From Streptomyces lydicus (GTDB taxonomy: Bacteria > Actinomycetota > Actinomycetes > Streptomycetales > Streptomycetaceae), in the NCBI RefSeq assembly GCF_000717345.1, contig NZ_JNZA01000021.1:54902-118901 (forward strand): a stretch of DNA of 64,000 nucleotides, written 5' to 3'. How positions within the stretch are numbered: position 1 is the first letter of the stretch; every line of letters begins with the position of its first letter. Positions 28,701 through 35,818 of this stretch are shown here, piece by piece. The notes below the pieces were generated by a model. The model ran no database searches. It had not been told where the DNA came from and saw nothing but the letters and a program-made list of their open reading frames with translations. The position numbers and the translations under genes were made by a program.

Positions 28701-28808
28701 CAAAATGCGCTCCTGAAGCGGCCCGCCGAGCTTGATCCGATGCCCGTCGACCAGGCATTCCAGGGATCCAAGAACGTTGAAGCGTAAACCGCTTCTTTCT
28801 GCACCCAT
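25707..28808 (-). CDS. SARP-family AfsR-like cluster regulator (SARP-BTAD-NB-ARC-TPR)
   Basis: 1033-residue activator. Residues ~5-100 are the OmpR-like winged-helix SARP DNA-binding domain (LGGPLQERILTSLLLESGRT, KQQVRKAIADLRRRI). A bacterial transcriptional activation domain runs to ~255. NB-ARC starts at DFTGRHLELRFLL with Walker A GMGGAGKTT near 315 and LLLVLDNA as Walker B. TPR repeats fill the C-terminal 350 residues. I use ATG 28808; a TTG one codon earlier also exists. It is divergent from the LysW operon, and three 11-bp repeats in between look like its operator, so it is the likely pathway activator. The last ~20 codons run through a perfect terminator hairpin, so the natural stop may have been lost. 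Confidence 0.93.
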   Translation of the reverse strand: MGAERSGLRFNVLGSLECLVDGHRIKLGGPLQERILTSLLLESGRTVSIDRLAETAWGESAPDTAKQQVRKAIADLRRRIPEGPGLIVTEDAGYRVSVEPLQVDLHLFSRHVQKATSDRSEGEFSAAAGELRKALELWRGPVLNGTGGPVLGAASTVLEERRLAAAEELFALRLQLGEDSGIVSEIREFADAYPLREGLRAQLMLALYRAGRQAEALHEYAAMRDLLAEELGISPCPDLAGLFEKILRASPELDTPAQAPSAPSPRPSEDGARATENAPCTLPYELPDFTGRHLELRFLLDRGQAGEGARIVAVDGMGGAGKTTLIVRAAHRLAASYPDGQLYIDLRGFTPGEHPLAPEEATRILLRSLGTPDSAIPDDTENRLAMWQAASASRRLLLVLDNAAEAAQIRPLLPVTSACLVLVASRCRLLDLDGAHWISVGTLAPQDSAELLTRTLGEERVAADPEAAKSLATLCGHLPLALRIATARLHNRPRWTLQYFVDRLREEDALLTELRSTERSVATTIQLSYEALGEEHRRAFMLLGVHPGPNFDPHAAAALTGMTPKDAEQMLEDLLDSQLLQQHEAGRYSFHDLIRSFARSLWDDSVRHEKDTAVGRLLNYYLGATNEACRILFPGLRQCASAPTGNAPGLPAFGDAQTARRWYDQESRGLQASVRLGQKHDFHRLASYLARNTVLHLHAQGAIRDFRELAEVAVAAARRAADTQALCLSLANLASAHQILGEFQLATEAAEEGLRVARSHGDSVSEAAFLDLLGWAHIVLGSLSEGYDLLLRGIRLHREFGTLRRESIALCNLSTLHLWQGRVTEAIAAAERAVMLCQEVGEQEHEVAALNDLVIAHLDGGDDASAQRYLDRALALGEESVMPRNRAMSLALCAVLHQRNGQGDEVMTHIDQALALVSPLGTVTWQCEVENIAGLVHQRGGDHEKALGLHRSAHQRALSIGYRMGVAHGLHGMAKAEQSLGRHDVAQQHLRSAEELFAAMNIPRAILGSPGRAPVCCTLGSFCCSTQASGVSQ
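25725..25771. terminator. Perfect 15-bp hairpin inside SARP 3' end
   Basis: CGCCTGTGTGCTGCA / TGCAGCACACAGGCG with a 17-base loop forms a strong bidirectional terminator between the convergent small-peptide and SARP genes. It lies inside the SARP reading frame as annotated, encoding the cysteine-rich tail APVCCTLGSFCCSTQA. Confidence 0.75.
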
Positions 28809-28863
28809 CAATGCGCACCCCCCTAGTGCTGCCTGGAAAATACCAGGTCGCGACTACCGCAGC

Positions 28864-28896
28864 GAGCGGTACCGGACCGGTAGGTGAGTGGTATCA
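28864..28896. promoter_or_regulatory. Three 11-bp tandem repeats, probable SARP operator
   Basis: GAGCGGTACCG, GACCGGTAGGT and GAGTGGTATCA follow one another without a gap (28864, 28875, 28886), sharing GA(G/C)(C/T)GGTA at exact 11-bp spacing. SARP proteins are known to bind heptameric direct repeats spaced by one helical turn next to a -10 element. The site lies in the 250-bp region between the divergent SARP gene and the LysW operon, about 55 bases from the regulator's start. It could control either or both. Confidence 0.65.
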
Positions 28897-29060
28897 CCGC
28901 CAGGCAGGCTTCTTGCAGCCACCGAAAGTGGCGCCCTCCGACATCCCGAGGCATCCACTGGTGCCGGAGGACCCGGAATGCGCGCGGACCGAAATCCCTG
29001 CGCAAGTAACGGCGTCGGCAAATCTTACGACGCCATTCCACAATTAGAGGAGTCATGGAC

Positions 29061-29249
29061 ATGACACTTGCGACCACTGTCGCCAGCTGTCTCGTATGCG
29101 ACACCGAATTCGAGGTGCGCGAGGACTGGGAGAAGGGCGAGATCACCGAGTGCGGGGCCTGCGGTCAGGAACACGAGGTCGTCGAGAAGTCCGCCACGGC
29201 CATACGTCTGGACCTTGCTCCTGAGGTGGAAGAGGACTGGGGCGAGTGA
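29061..29249 (+). CDS. lysW: LysW-type amino-group carrier protein
   Basis: 62-residue acidic carrier. Two zinc-binding pairs, CLVC and CGAC, frame a short beta domain, and the protein ends in the diagnostic EDWGE. In this family the gamma-carboxyl of the terminal Glu is bonded to the alpha-amino group of the substrate amino acid, which is then modified while attached. I prefer ATG 29061, eight bases after AGAGGAG, over ATG 29055, which is only two bases from it. The gene starts the operon opposite the SARP regulator and overlaps the LysX gene by four bases. Its setting (transketolase, PKS/NRPS) marks it as a secondary-metabolism carrier rather than one for lysine or arginine. Confidence 0.93.
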   Translation: MTLATTVASCLVCDTEFEVREDWEKGEITECGACGQEHEVVEKSATAIRLDLAPEVEEDWGE

Positions 29250-30115
29250 CAACCTCCGACCAGGTCCTGCTCTCGGTCACGATGCTGCGCCCGGAGGAGA
29301 AGCTGCTCCTCGGCGCACTGCGTGACCAGGGTCTGACGGCGCAACCGCTGCTCATGGAGGATCTGGCCGAGATCGTGGCGGGCCACTCCGGCCCGCCCGC
29401 TCTCGCCCTGATCAGGAACCTTTCCCACCGGGATGCCATCAGCGTCTCCCGCCGCCTGGAACACGCCGGAGTCCGGACCCTCAACCGCACGGCCACGATC
29501 GAGACGTGCAACGACAAGGGACTGCAGGCGTTGCTCTTCGCGCGGCACGGCATCCCGCACCCCGACACCCGGCACGCCTTCAGCTTCGACCAGGTCCGCA
29601 AGGCCGTCGCCGACCTGGGCATGCCCGCCGTGGTCAAGCCGGTCAGCGGCTCCTGGGGACGCGGGGTCAGCAAGATGACCCACGCCGACTGCGTGGAGGC
29701 GTGGGCCGCGGGCCGCGAGTCCACCGATGCCACGGGCAAGCAGTTCCCTGTCGTCGTGCAGGAGTACATCGACAAGCCCGGCCACGATCTGAGGGTGGTG
29801 GTCGTCGGGCGGACCCCGGTGGTGGCCATCCAGCGGGTGTCGGACGACTGGCGCACCAACACCCACCTGGGCGCCGAGGTCCGACGCATCGAGATCACCG
29901 CGGGGATGGAGAAGCTCTGCGACCAGGTCGTCGACGCCCTCGGCCCCGGCTTCTACGGGGTGGACCTGGTCGAGAACCGGTCCACCGGCGAGCTGCTCGT
30001 GCTCGAAGTGAACGCCAATCCCGAATTCGCCCGCTCCTCCGCCCAGCACGGAGTGAACGTGGCCGGCCACCTCGCCGCCTACGTCGCGGAGATCCTCACG
30101 GCCTCAGCCGTGTGA
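29246..30115 (+). CDS. lysX: LysX-type RimK-like ligase
   Basis: 289-residue ATP-grasp enzyme that joins an amino acid, most likely glutamate, through its alpha-amino group to the C-terminal Glu of LysW. Visible are the nucleotide-binding loop VVKPVSGSWGRGVSKM, the VVQEYIDKPGHDLRVVVVG strand and the metal-binding motif LEVNANPEFARS. GTG 29246 overlaps the LysW stop (GTGA), coupling carrier and ligase. This is the first step of the carrier pathway. Choice of glutamate over alpha-aminoadipate is inferred from the known DADH route and cannot be proven from these residues alone. Confidence 0.92.
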   Translation: MTTSDQVLLSVTMLRPEEKLLLGALRDQGLTAQPLLMEDLAEIVAGHSGPPALALIRNLSHRDAISVSRRLEHAGVRTLNRTATIETCNDKGLQALLFARHGIPHPDTRHAFSFDQVRKAVADLGMPAVVKPVSGSWGRGVSKMTHADCVEAWAAGRESTDATGKQFPVVVQEYIDKPGHDLRVVVVGRTPVVAIQRVSDDWRTNTHLGAEVRRIEITAGMEKLCDQVVDALGPGFYGVDLVENRSTGELLVLEVNANPEFARSSAQHGVNVAGHLAAYVAEILTASAV

Positions 30116-30129
30116 CACGGAGAAGACCA

Positions 30130-30774
30130 ATGGAACTGTTCGACACCGCAACGGTGCTCGCCCGCGTCCTCACCACGGGCGTGGTCATGAGCATCGAGAA
30201 GAGCGACCGGGAACTGCCCGGACTTGAACGACTGCTGACCAAGCAGACCGGACGCGCACGTGCCGTCCTCGTCAACAGCCGTACCGCCGCGATCCACGCG
30301 GCACTCGCCGGCCAGGGCATCGGGCACGGAGACACCGTCGCCGTCCCCGAGCCGGACGCGGCAACCGGCCGCTTTCTCAACTGGCTCGGCATCAACTGGC
30401 TCGGCGTCAGTGTCGAGGATCGGGGGACGGCCGCGTACGACCACGTGGCGCTGGACTCCGCGAATGCCGATCAGCTGGGCGAGTTGACCCGGGCCGCCAC
30501 CGCCCCCGCCCTCGTCGTGGACCTCACCGGACTCGGCTTCGGGCCGGCCGCCGCCGTCCTCACCGACGACGACAAGGTCTGGGCCCGCGCCGAGCGACTG
30601 AAGATCTTCGGTGCCTACGACCTGCGCACGATGTGGACGCAGGAAGAGGCCAGCACCTCCCTGGTGCCCGGGGTCCAGTTCAACTACCGGCTCAGCCCCC
30701 TCGTGGCCGCCTGCGCGCGGATGGCCCTGACCCAGGCGGCACGTCCCGCCGCCCCCACCGGAGCACGCTCATGA
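30130..30774 (+). CDS. Short DegT/DnrJ-like protein (partial aminotransferase fold)
   Basis: 214 residues. The N-terminal part (RARAVLVNSRTAAIHAALAG, QGIGHGDTVAVPEPDA) matches the start of DegT/DnrJ/EryC1 aminotransferases. The end (VQFNYRLSPLVAACARMAL) matches their segment after the PLP lysine. The C-terminal domain is absent, and the central region is shorter than the family's and lacks the GEGG motif. It starts 14 bases after LysX and overlaps the full-length DegT gene by four bases. I infer a non-catalytic partner or subunit of that aminotransferase, unless it is a remnant kept for coupling. Confidence 0.65.
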   Translation: MELFDTATVLARVLTTGVVMSIEKSDRELPGLERLLTKQTGRARAVLVNSRTAAIHAALAGQGIGHGDTVAVPEPDAATGRFLNWLGINWLGVSVEDRGTAAYDHVALDSANADQLGELTRAATAPALVVDLTGLGFGPAAAVLTDDDKVWARAERLKIFGAYDLRTMWTQEEASTSLVPGVQFNYRLSPLVAACARMALTQAARPAAPTGARS

Positions 30775-32090
30775 TCACTGATTTCCCGGCAGCCCCGCTG
30801 CCCCTGCCCGACCCCGCCGAACTCAACGCCGAACTCGCCGCCCTCGGCGGCGGGGCCATGATTCCCAAGGCGGCGCGTCGCACCCTCTTCCCGGTCATCA
30901 CCAAGGAAGACGTCTTCAACCTGATGCTCGCCCAGCGGCAGGCGCCCGAGAAGGTTGTCGCCGACTTCGCCGAGGCGTACCGCTCCTACGTCGGTGCGGC
31001 GCACGCGCTGCCCACCGCCAGCGGAACCTCCAGTCTGCACATGGCCCTCGTGGGCGCCGGTGTGCAGCCCGGCGACGAGGTCATCGTGCCGGCGTTCACC
31101 TTCATCGCGACCGCGCAGGCCGTCGTCGCCGCACACGCGATCCCCGTGTTCGTCGACATCGACCCGGCCACCTACTGCATGGACCCCAAGGCCGCGGCCG
31201 CCGCGATCACCGACCGCACCCGCGCGCTGATGCCGGTGCACGTGCACGGCCTGCCCGCCGATGTGGCCGCCCTGCGCGCCCTCGCCGACCGGCACGGCAT
31301 CGCCCTCGTCGAGGACGCCTCGCACGCCCATTCCGCGAAGGTCGGCGAGCAGGTGGCCGGCTCCCTGGGGGATGCCGCCGGCCAGAGCCTGATGGCCGAC
31401 AAGAACTTCCCGCTCGGCGGCGAGGGCGGCATCGCGTTCTTCGCCACCGAGGAGAGCTACGACCGGGCCCGGGCCTATCTGGAGCGGCACGGCATCGACT
31501 ACGACATGTCGTGGGTCGCGGCGGCCTTCGGCGCCAGCCAGCTCAAGCGGCTGCCGTACTACGACGAGATCCGGGCACGCAATGCCGCGCTGCTCGGCGA
31601 AGCCCTGCGCGAGACCGGCCTGTTCACCCCGCCGCACGTACCCGACGGGCACGTCCACGCGTACAACATGTACCGCACCACCCTGCACCCCGAGGCCGTC
31701 GGCCTGGAGGACATACCGGTGTTCGCGGTCAAGGAGGCCGTGCACGAGCTCCTGGTCGCCGAGGGCGTCCCGGCCCGCGAGTGGCAGAACACCCCGATCC
31801 CGTGCCACCTGCCCTTCCAGCACCGGGACGGCTTCGGGAACGGCTACCCGTTCACCCTCAACCCCGGCGCCGTGCGCGACTACCGGCCCGAGGACTTCCC
31901 GGTCACCCTCGGCATGCTCGACAGCACCCTCGTCCTCTGCCGCGAGCTGCGCTCCCCGGTGGAGTACGAGCGGATCCTGCGCTACGCGGACGCCTTCCGG
32001 AAGGTCGCTCGTCGTCCGGACGCCATTCGCAAGCTCGTCGAGACCCGTGACTACCGTCGTCCCTACGACAAGGCGGCCCGCCTTGGCTGA
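30771..32090 (+). CDS. DegT/DnrJ/EryC1-family PLP aminotransferase
   Basis: 439-residue fold-type I aminotransferase. Motifs: ALPTASGTSSLHMAL, DEVIVPAFTFIATAQAV, FVDIDP, ALVEDASHAH and the PLP lysine in SLMADKNFPLGGEGG. Family members aminate keto groups, mostly on sugars. In this operon, between LysX and LysY and upstream of a transketolase, it is best placed to aminate the C6 ketone that transketolase creates on the carrier-bound chain, a step done by LysJ in lysine synthesis. ATG 30771 overlaps the previous gene by four bases. This assignment of step is inference. Confidence 0.85.
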   Translation: MITDFPAAPLPLPDPAELNAELAALGGGAMIPKAARRTLFPVITKEDVFNLMLAQRQAPEKVVADFAEAYRSYVGAAHALPTASGTSSLHMALVGAGVQPGDEVIVPAFTFIATAQAVVAAHAIPVFVDIDPATYCMDPKAAAAAITDRTRALMPVHVHGLPADVAALRALADRHGIALVEDASHAHSAKVGEQVAGSLGDAAGQSLMADKNFPLGGEGGIAFFATEESYDRARAYLERHGIDYDMSWVAAAFGASQLKRLPYYDEIRARNAALLGEALRETGLFTPPHVPDGHVHAYNMYRTTLHPEAVGLEDIPVFAVKEAVHELLVAEGVPAREWQNTPIPCHLPFQHRDGFGNGYPFTLNPGAVRDYRPEDFPVTLGMLDSTLVLCRELRSPVEYERILRYADAFRKVARRPDAIRKLVETRDYRRPYDKAARLG

Positions 32091-33150
32091 CACCACGCAC
32101 GAGAAGATCCGCGTCGCCGTCCTCGGCGCCAGCGGCTACACCGGCGGCGAGGTGATCCGGCTGCTCCTGGAGCACCCGCAGGTGGAACTCGCGTTCCTCT
32201 CGGCGGAGCGCGCCGCGGGCACCGCCGTCGGCAGCAGCCACCCCTGGCTGCGCAACCACCCCAAGGCGTCCGGCCTCACGTTCCGGCCACTGGCGGAGCT
32301 CGCGAACACGGACATCGTCGATGTCGCCTTCGGCTGCCTGCCCACCGGTGCACTGCCCGAGCGGCTGCCGCTGGTCGCCGACCGGGCCAAGCGCGTGCTG
32401 AACCTGGGCGGGGACTTCCGGCTGCGCGACGAGAAGGAGGTCAGCAAGCACTACCCGAAGACCGCGGCCCACCTGCCGCTGGAGGATTTCACCTACTACG
32501 TACCGGAGTTGAGCCCCGGCATCCCCGAGAGCCGGTTCGTCAGCCTCCCCGGGTGCATGGCCGTGACCACGGTCTACGCCCTGTACCCGCTGTTCGCCGG
32601 CGCCGGCCCGCTGGTCGCCGACCGGGTGGTGGTCGACGCCAAGACCGGATCCACCGGCGGCGGCCGCGGGAGCGGCGAGCAGCCGGCCGAGCGCAGTGGC
32701 AACTTCCGGGTGCACAAGCTGCACGGCCACCGGCACGCGCCGGAGGTCCAGCAGGCCCTCGCCGACTTCACGGGCGCCGCTGTCGACCTGAGGTTCTCCA
32801 CGCACAGCATGGATGTGACGCGCGGCATCATGGTGACCGCGTACTCCGAGCTGCGGCCCGGAGTCACCTCCCTCGACGTCAAGCGCGCCTACGCCAAGGC
32901 GTACGTCGGCAAGCCGTTCGTGCGGGTCCGCCCGGCGCCCAAGGCGCCGCAGGACTTCCCCATGCTCAAGGCCGTCACCGGCTCGAACGTCGCCGAGGTG
33001 GCGGTCGCCGTCCGCGACGGCCAGTGCGTCACGGTGGCCGCCCTCGACAACCTGATCAAGGGCGCGGCAGGTCAGGCCATCCAGGCCATGAACCTCATCC
33101 ACGGCTTCGACGAGACAGCCGGACTGCCGATCACGGCGGTGTCGCCATGA
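32083..33150 (+). CDS. lysY: LysY-type [LysW]-acyl-phosphate reductase
   Basis: 355-residue NADPH-dependent reductase of the ArgC/LysY family: the GASGYTGGEVIRLL nucleotide fold, the catalytic Cys in SLPGCMAVTT, KTGSTGGGRGSGE, and the His in HKLHGHRHAPEV. It reduces the carrier-bound gamma-glutamyl phosphate to the semialdehyde. The start is TTG 32083, overlapping the aminotransferase stop by eight bases; the protein then begins ADTTHEKIRVAVLG. The SLPGC context differs from the NPGCY of ArgC, as expected for a LysW substrate. The product aldehyde is the presumed acceptor for the transketolase two genes downstream. Confidence 0.9.
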   Translation: MADTTHEKIRVAVLGASGYTGGEVIRLLLEHPQVELAFLSAERAAGTAVGSSHPWLRNHPKASGLTFRPLAELANTDIVDVAFGCLPTGALPERLPLVADRAKRVLNLGGDFRLRDEKEVSKHYPKTAAHLPLEDFTYYVPELSPGIPESRFVSLPGCMAVTTVYALYPLFAGAGPLVADRVVVDAKTGSTGGGRGSGEQPAERSGNFRVHKLHGHRHAPEVQQALADFTGAAVDLRFSTHSMDVTRGIMVTAYSELRPGVTSLDVKRAYAKAYVGKPFVRVRPAPKAPQDFPMLKAVTGSNVAEVAVAVRDGQCVTVAALDNLIKGAAGQAIQAMNLIHGFDETAGLPITAVSP

Positions 33151-35003
33151 CCCGTCCGCTGTATGTCCTCAAGGTCGGCAGTGCGACGCTCGACCGCGCG
33201 GCCATCCACAAGGAGATCGCCGACGTGGTCGCCCGCGGCGCCCGGGTGCTCCTGGTGGCGGGCGGGGCCTCGGGCATCGAACGCCACTACGCGGCCATCG
33301 GCCGCCCGGTCCCCACGCTCCGGCTGACCAACGGCGACGTGGTGCGGTACTGCCCTCCCGAGGAGATGGACCACCTCGTCGACGCCTACGAGCGGGTCAC
33401 CCTGCCCGCCGTCGAACGCGGCCTGCGTGCACAGGGCTTGAGGGTCTTCACGGCCGTCGCCGCGCGCAACGGCCTGGTCGTCGGCCGGGCCAATCGACCG
33501 CTGAAGGCGCTGTCGGCCGAAGACCGCCCTGTCGTGATCCGCGACCACCGGGCGGGAGTACCCGCCGAGGCCGACACCGAGGCGCTGAACGCCCTGCTTG
33601 ACGCGTACGACGTGGTCTGTCTGTCCCCACCGGTCGCGGACCGGAACGGTGAGGCGCCACTGAACGTGGACGCCGACGTACTGGCCGCGGTGCTCGCGGT
33701 CGCGCTGGACGCCGACCACCTCCGGCTGGTCACCGGCACCGCGGGACTGCTGACCGATCCGGCTGACCCGGACTCGACGCTGCGCGACGCCTACCCGGGC
33801 GACGGGGCGCGGTACGCCGGTGGGCGCATGCGCCAGAAGGTGCGCGCGGCCGAAATCGCCCTCAAGGACAGCAGCGCCGACGTGGCCATCACCGGTCCGC
33901 ACACCATGAGCGAGGCGTCCGGATGGACCCGGTTCTGGCGCACCCGCGGACCCGCCGACGACCTCGACCTGCTCACTCGCGCGGTCTCGGTGTCCTCGGT
34001 CTCCGGCGACGAGGCGGAACTCGCCTCCTGTCTCGCCGAATGGTGCCGGGGGCGGGGCATCGAGGCCCGCATCGACGCGGCGGGCAACCTCGTCGCGTCC
34101 CGAGGCACCGGTTCCCGCCGGCTGCTGCTCCTGGGCCACCTCGACACGGTCCCGCACCGTTGGCCTGCCGAGTGGCGGGACGGTGAGCTGTGGGGGCGCG
34201 GCAGCGTCGACGCCAAGGGCAGTCTCGCCGCCTTCCTCGAGGTGCTCGCGGAGGCGGCCGTACCCGAGGACGGTCAACTGGTCGTGGTCGGCGCGGTCGA
34301 GGAGGAGATCTCCTCCTCGAAGGGGGCGTTCCACGTACGGGACCACTATCTTGCGGACGCCGTCGTCATCGGCGAACCCAGCGGGTCGGGGAAGCTGACC
34401 CTCGGCTACTTCGGGCTCTTCAAACTGGCGGTGACCGCCTCGGTGCCCACCGGCCACTCGGCCGGCATGGACGCGGTGTCGGCCCCGGACCGCCTGATCC
34501 GCGTGCTCGGTGAGATCCGCGCGTCGGTGCTGGAGCACGCGCCGGAGGCGCTCAGCGCGGTCATCGACATCCGGTGCGAGCGGGGACGGGAGCGCGACCG
34601 GGCGCACGGCATCCTCAACTTCCGGGTGCCGCCGGGGGCCGATCTCGAGGCGCTGCGCACCGCCGCGCTGCAGCACGCCGGTGACGGTGTCGAGGTCGAG
34701 GCGCTGCGCGCCACCCCGGGCCACCAGGGTGGCCGCTCGGGCCCATTGGCCAAGGCGTTCACCCGAGCCTTTGCCGAGGCCGGGGTCAGGCCCCGCTTCG
34801 TGGTGAAGAAGGGGACGTCGGACATGAACACCCTGGCGACCACCTGGCACGACGTGCCGATGGTGGCGTACGGGCCGGGCGACTCCGCCCTCGACCACAC
34901 CGACGAGGAGCGCATCGGCGGCGAGGAGTACCGCGCCGCCCGCGCGCTGCTCGCCGACGCGGTGAGCCGCTGGTTCGCCCTTCCGGAAGGGAGCCTCCGA
35001 TGA
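33147..35003 (+). CDS. LysZ-LysK fusion: carrier-linked kinase and M20 carboxypeptidase
   Basis: A single 618-residue frame joins two enzymes. Residues 1-262 are an amino-acid kinase of the ArgB/LysZ type (VLKVGSAT, LLVAGGASGIERH, PLNVDADVLAAVLA, GGRMRQKVRAAE). Residues ~270-618 are an M20 peptidase of the LysK/ArgE type with LLGHLDTVPH (H331, D333), GRGSVDAKGSL (D355), AVEEEISSSKG (E386) and a C-terminal SDMNTL..MVAYGPGD. LysZ phosphorylates the carrier-bound side chain early; LysK releases the finished amino acid from LysW at the end. They are normally separate proteins. I see no stop or start at the junction. ATG 33147 overlaps LysY by four bases. Confidence 0.9.
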   Translation: MTRPLYVLKVGSATLDRAAIHKEIADVVARGARVLLVAGGASGIERHYAAIGRPVPTLRLTNGDVVRYCPPEEMDHLVDAYERVTLPAVERGLRAQGLRVFTAVAARNGLVVGRANRPLKALSAEDRPVVIRDHRAGVPAEADTEALNALLDAYDVVCLSPPVADRNGEAPLNVDADVLAAVLAVALDADHLRLVTGTAGLLTDPADPDSTLRDAYPGDGARYAGGRMRQKVRAAEIALKDSSADVAITGPHTMSEASGWTRFWRTRGPADDLDLLTRAVSVSSVSGDEAELASCLAEWCRGRGIEARIDAAGNLVASRGTGSRRLLLLGHLDTVPHRWPAEWRDGELWGRGSVDAKGSLAAFLEVLAEAAVPEDGQLVVVGAVEEEISSSKGAFHVRDHYLADAVVIGEPSGSGKLTLGYFGLFKLAVTASVPTGHSAGMDAVSAPDRLIRVLGEIRASVLEHAPEALSAVIDIRCERGRERDRAHGILNFRVPPGADLEALRTAALQHAGDGVEVEALRATPGHQGGRSGPLAKAFTRAFAEAGVRPRFVVKKGTSDMNTLATTWHDVPMVAYGPGDSALDHTDEERIGGEEYRAARALLADAVSRWFALPEGSLR

Positions 35004-35818
35004 CTGCCGTGCTCGACAGTCCCCCGAGCGCCGAGGCACTCGCGTCCGCCCTGGCCGAGCGGTCCTTGCAGGCCCGGCGGCTGGTCGTCGACATGGCGGC
35101 GTCCGAGCGCGGCTGCCATCTGGGCGGCAGCCTGTCGGTGCTCGACATCCTGATCGCCGCGCTGCACCGCGCCTCCGCCGCGGACGGCACGGAGGTCGTG
35201 CTGAGCAAGGGGCACGCCGCCGCGGGCTTGTATGCCGCGCTGCACGTCAGCGGCATGCTGCCGGAGAACCCGGCGCCGCTGTACGGCCAGGCCGGCCAGC
35301 CCTACACCGGCCACCCGGGACCCAAGGTGCCCGGTGTCCGGTTCCCCACCGGGAGCCTCGGGCACGGCGTGCCGTACGCGGCGGGCTGGGCCATGGCCCG
35401 CCGGCTCGGCGGACAGAGCGGCCTGGGCATCGCCGTCGCGGGTGATGGCGAGCTCCAGGAGGGGCTGGTCTGGGAGACCTGCCAGGTGGCAGCGGCACAG
35501 GAACTCGGCAACTTCGTGCTCGTCGTGGACCGCAACGGCGGGCAGAACGACGGGTTCGTGGCGGACATCTCGCCGCTGCCCGGTCTGACCGAGCGGTTCG
35601 CCGCCTTCGGGTTCGAGGTCGTGGAGACCGACGGGCACGATCTGGCCGCGCTGACCGAGCTGTTCGCCAGGGACCGGTCGGCCGCACGCAGCCCTCTCGC
35701 CGTCGTCGCCCACACCGTCAAGGGCAAGGGTGTGCCGGCCGTGGAAGGCAAGGCGGGTTCTCACTACGTGACCATCGACGCCACGCGCGCCGCGAAGTGG
35801 AAGCGAGCGATCCGATGA
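35000..35818 (+). CDS. Transketolase N-terminal subunit
   Basis: 272 residues equal to the thiamine-diphosphate-binding half of transketolase. They include LSKGHAAAGLYAAL, GSLGHGVPYAAGWA, and the ThDP/Mg motif GDGELQEGLVWE with NGGQNDG. The other half is the next gene, as in split transketolases of secondary metabolism. In the DADH pathway such a pair transfers a two-carbon ketol unit to the carrier-bound semialdehyde, lengthening it to seven carbons with a 5-hydroxy-6-keto-7-hydroxy end. ATG 35000 overlaps the LysZ-LysK stop by four bases. Confidence 0.92.
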   Translation: MTAVLDSPPSAEALASALAERSLQARRLVVDMAASERGCHLGGSLSVLDILIAALHRASAADGTEVVLSKGHAAAGLYAALHVSGMLPENPAPLYGQAGQPYTGHPGPKVPGVRFPTGSLGHGVPYAAGWAMARRLGGQSGLGIAVAGDGELQEGLVWETCQVAAAQELGNFVLVVDRNGGQNDGFVADISPLPGLTERFAAFGFEVVETDGHDLAALTELFARDRSAARSPLAVVAHTVKGKGVPAVEGKAGSHYVTIDATRAAKWKRAIR

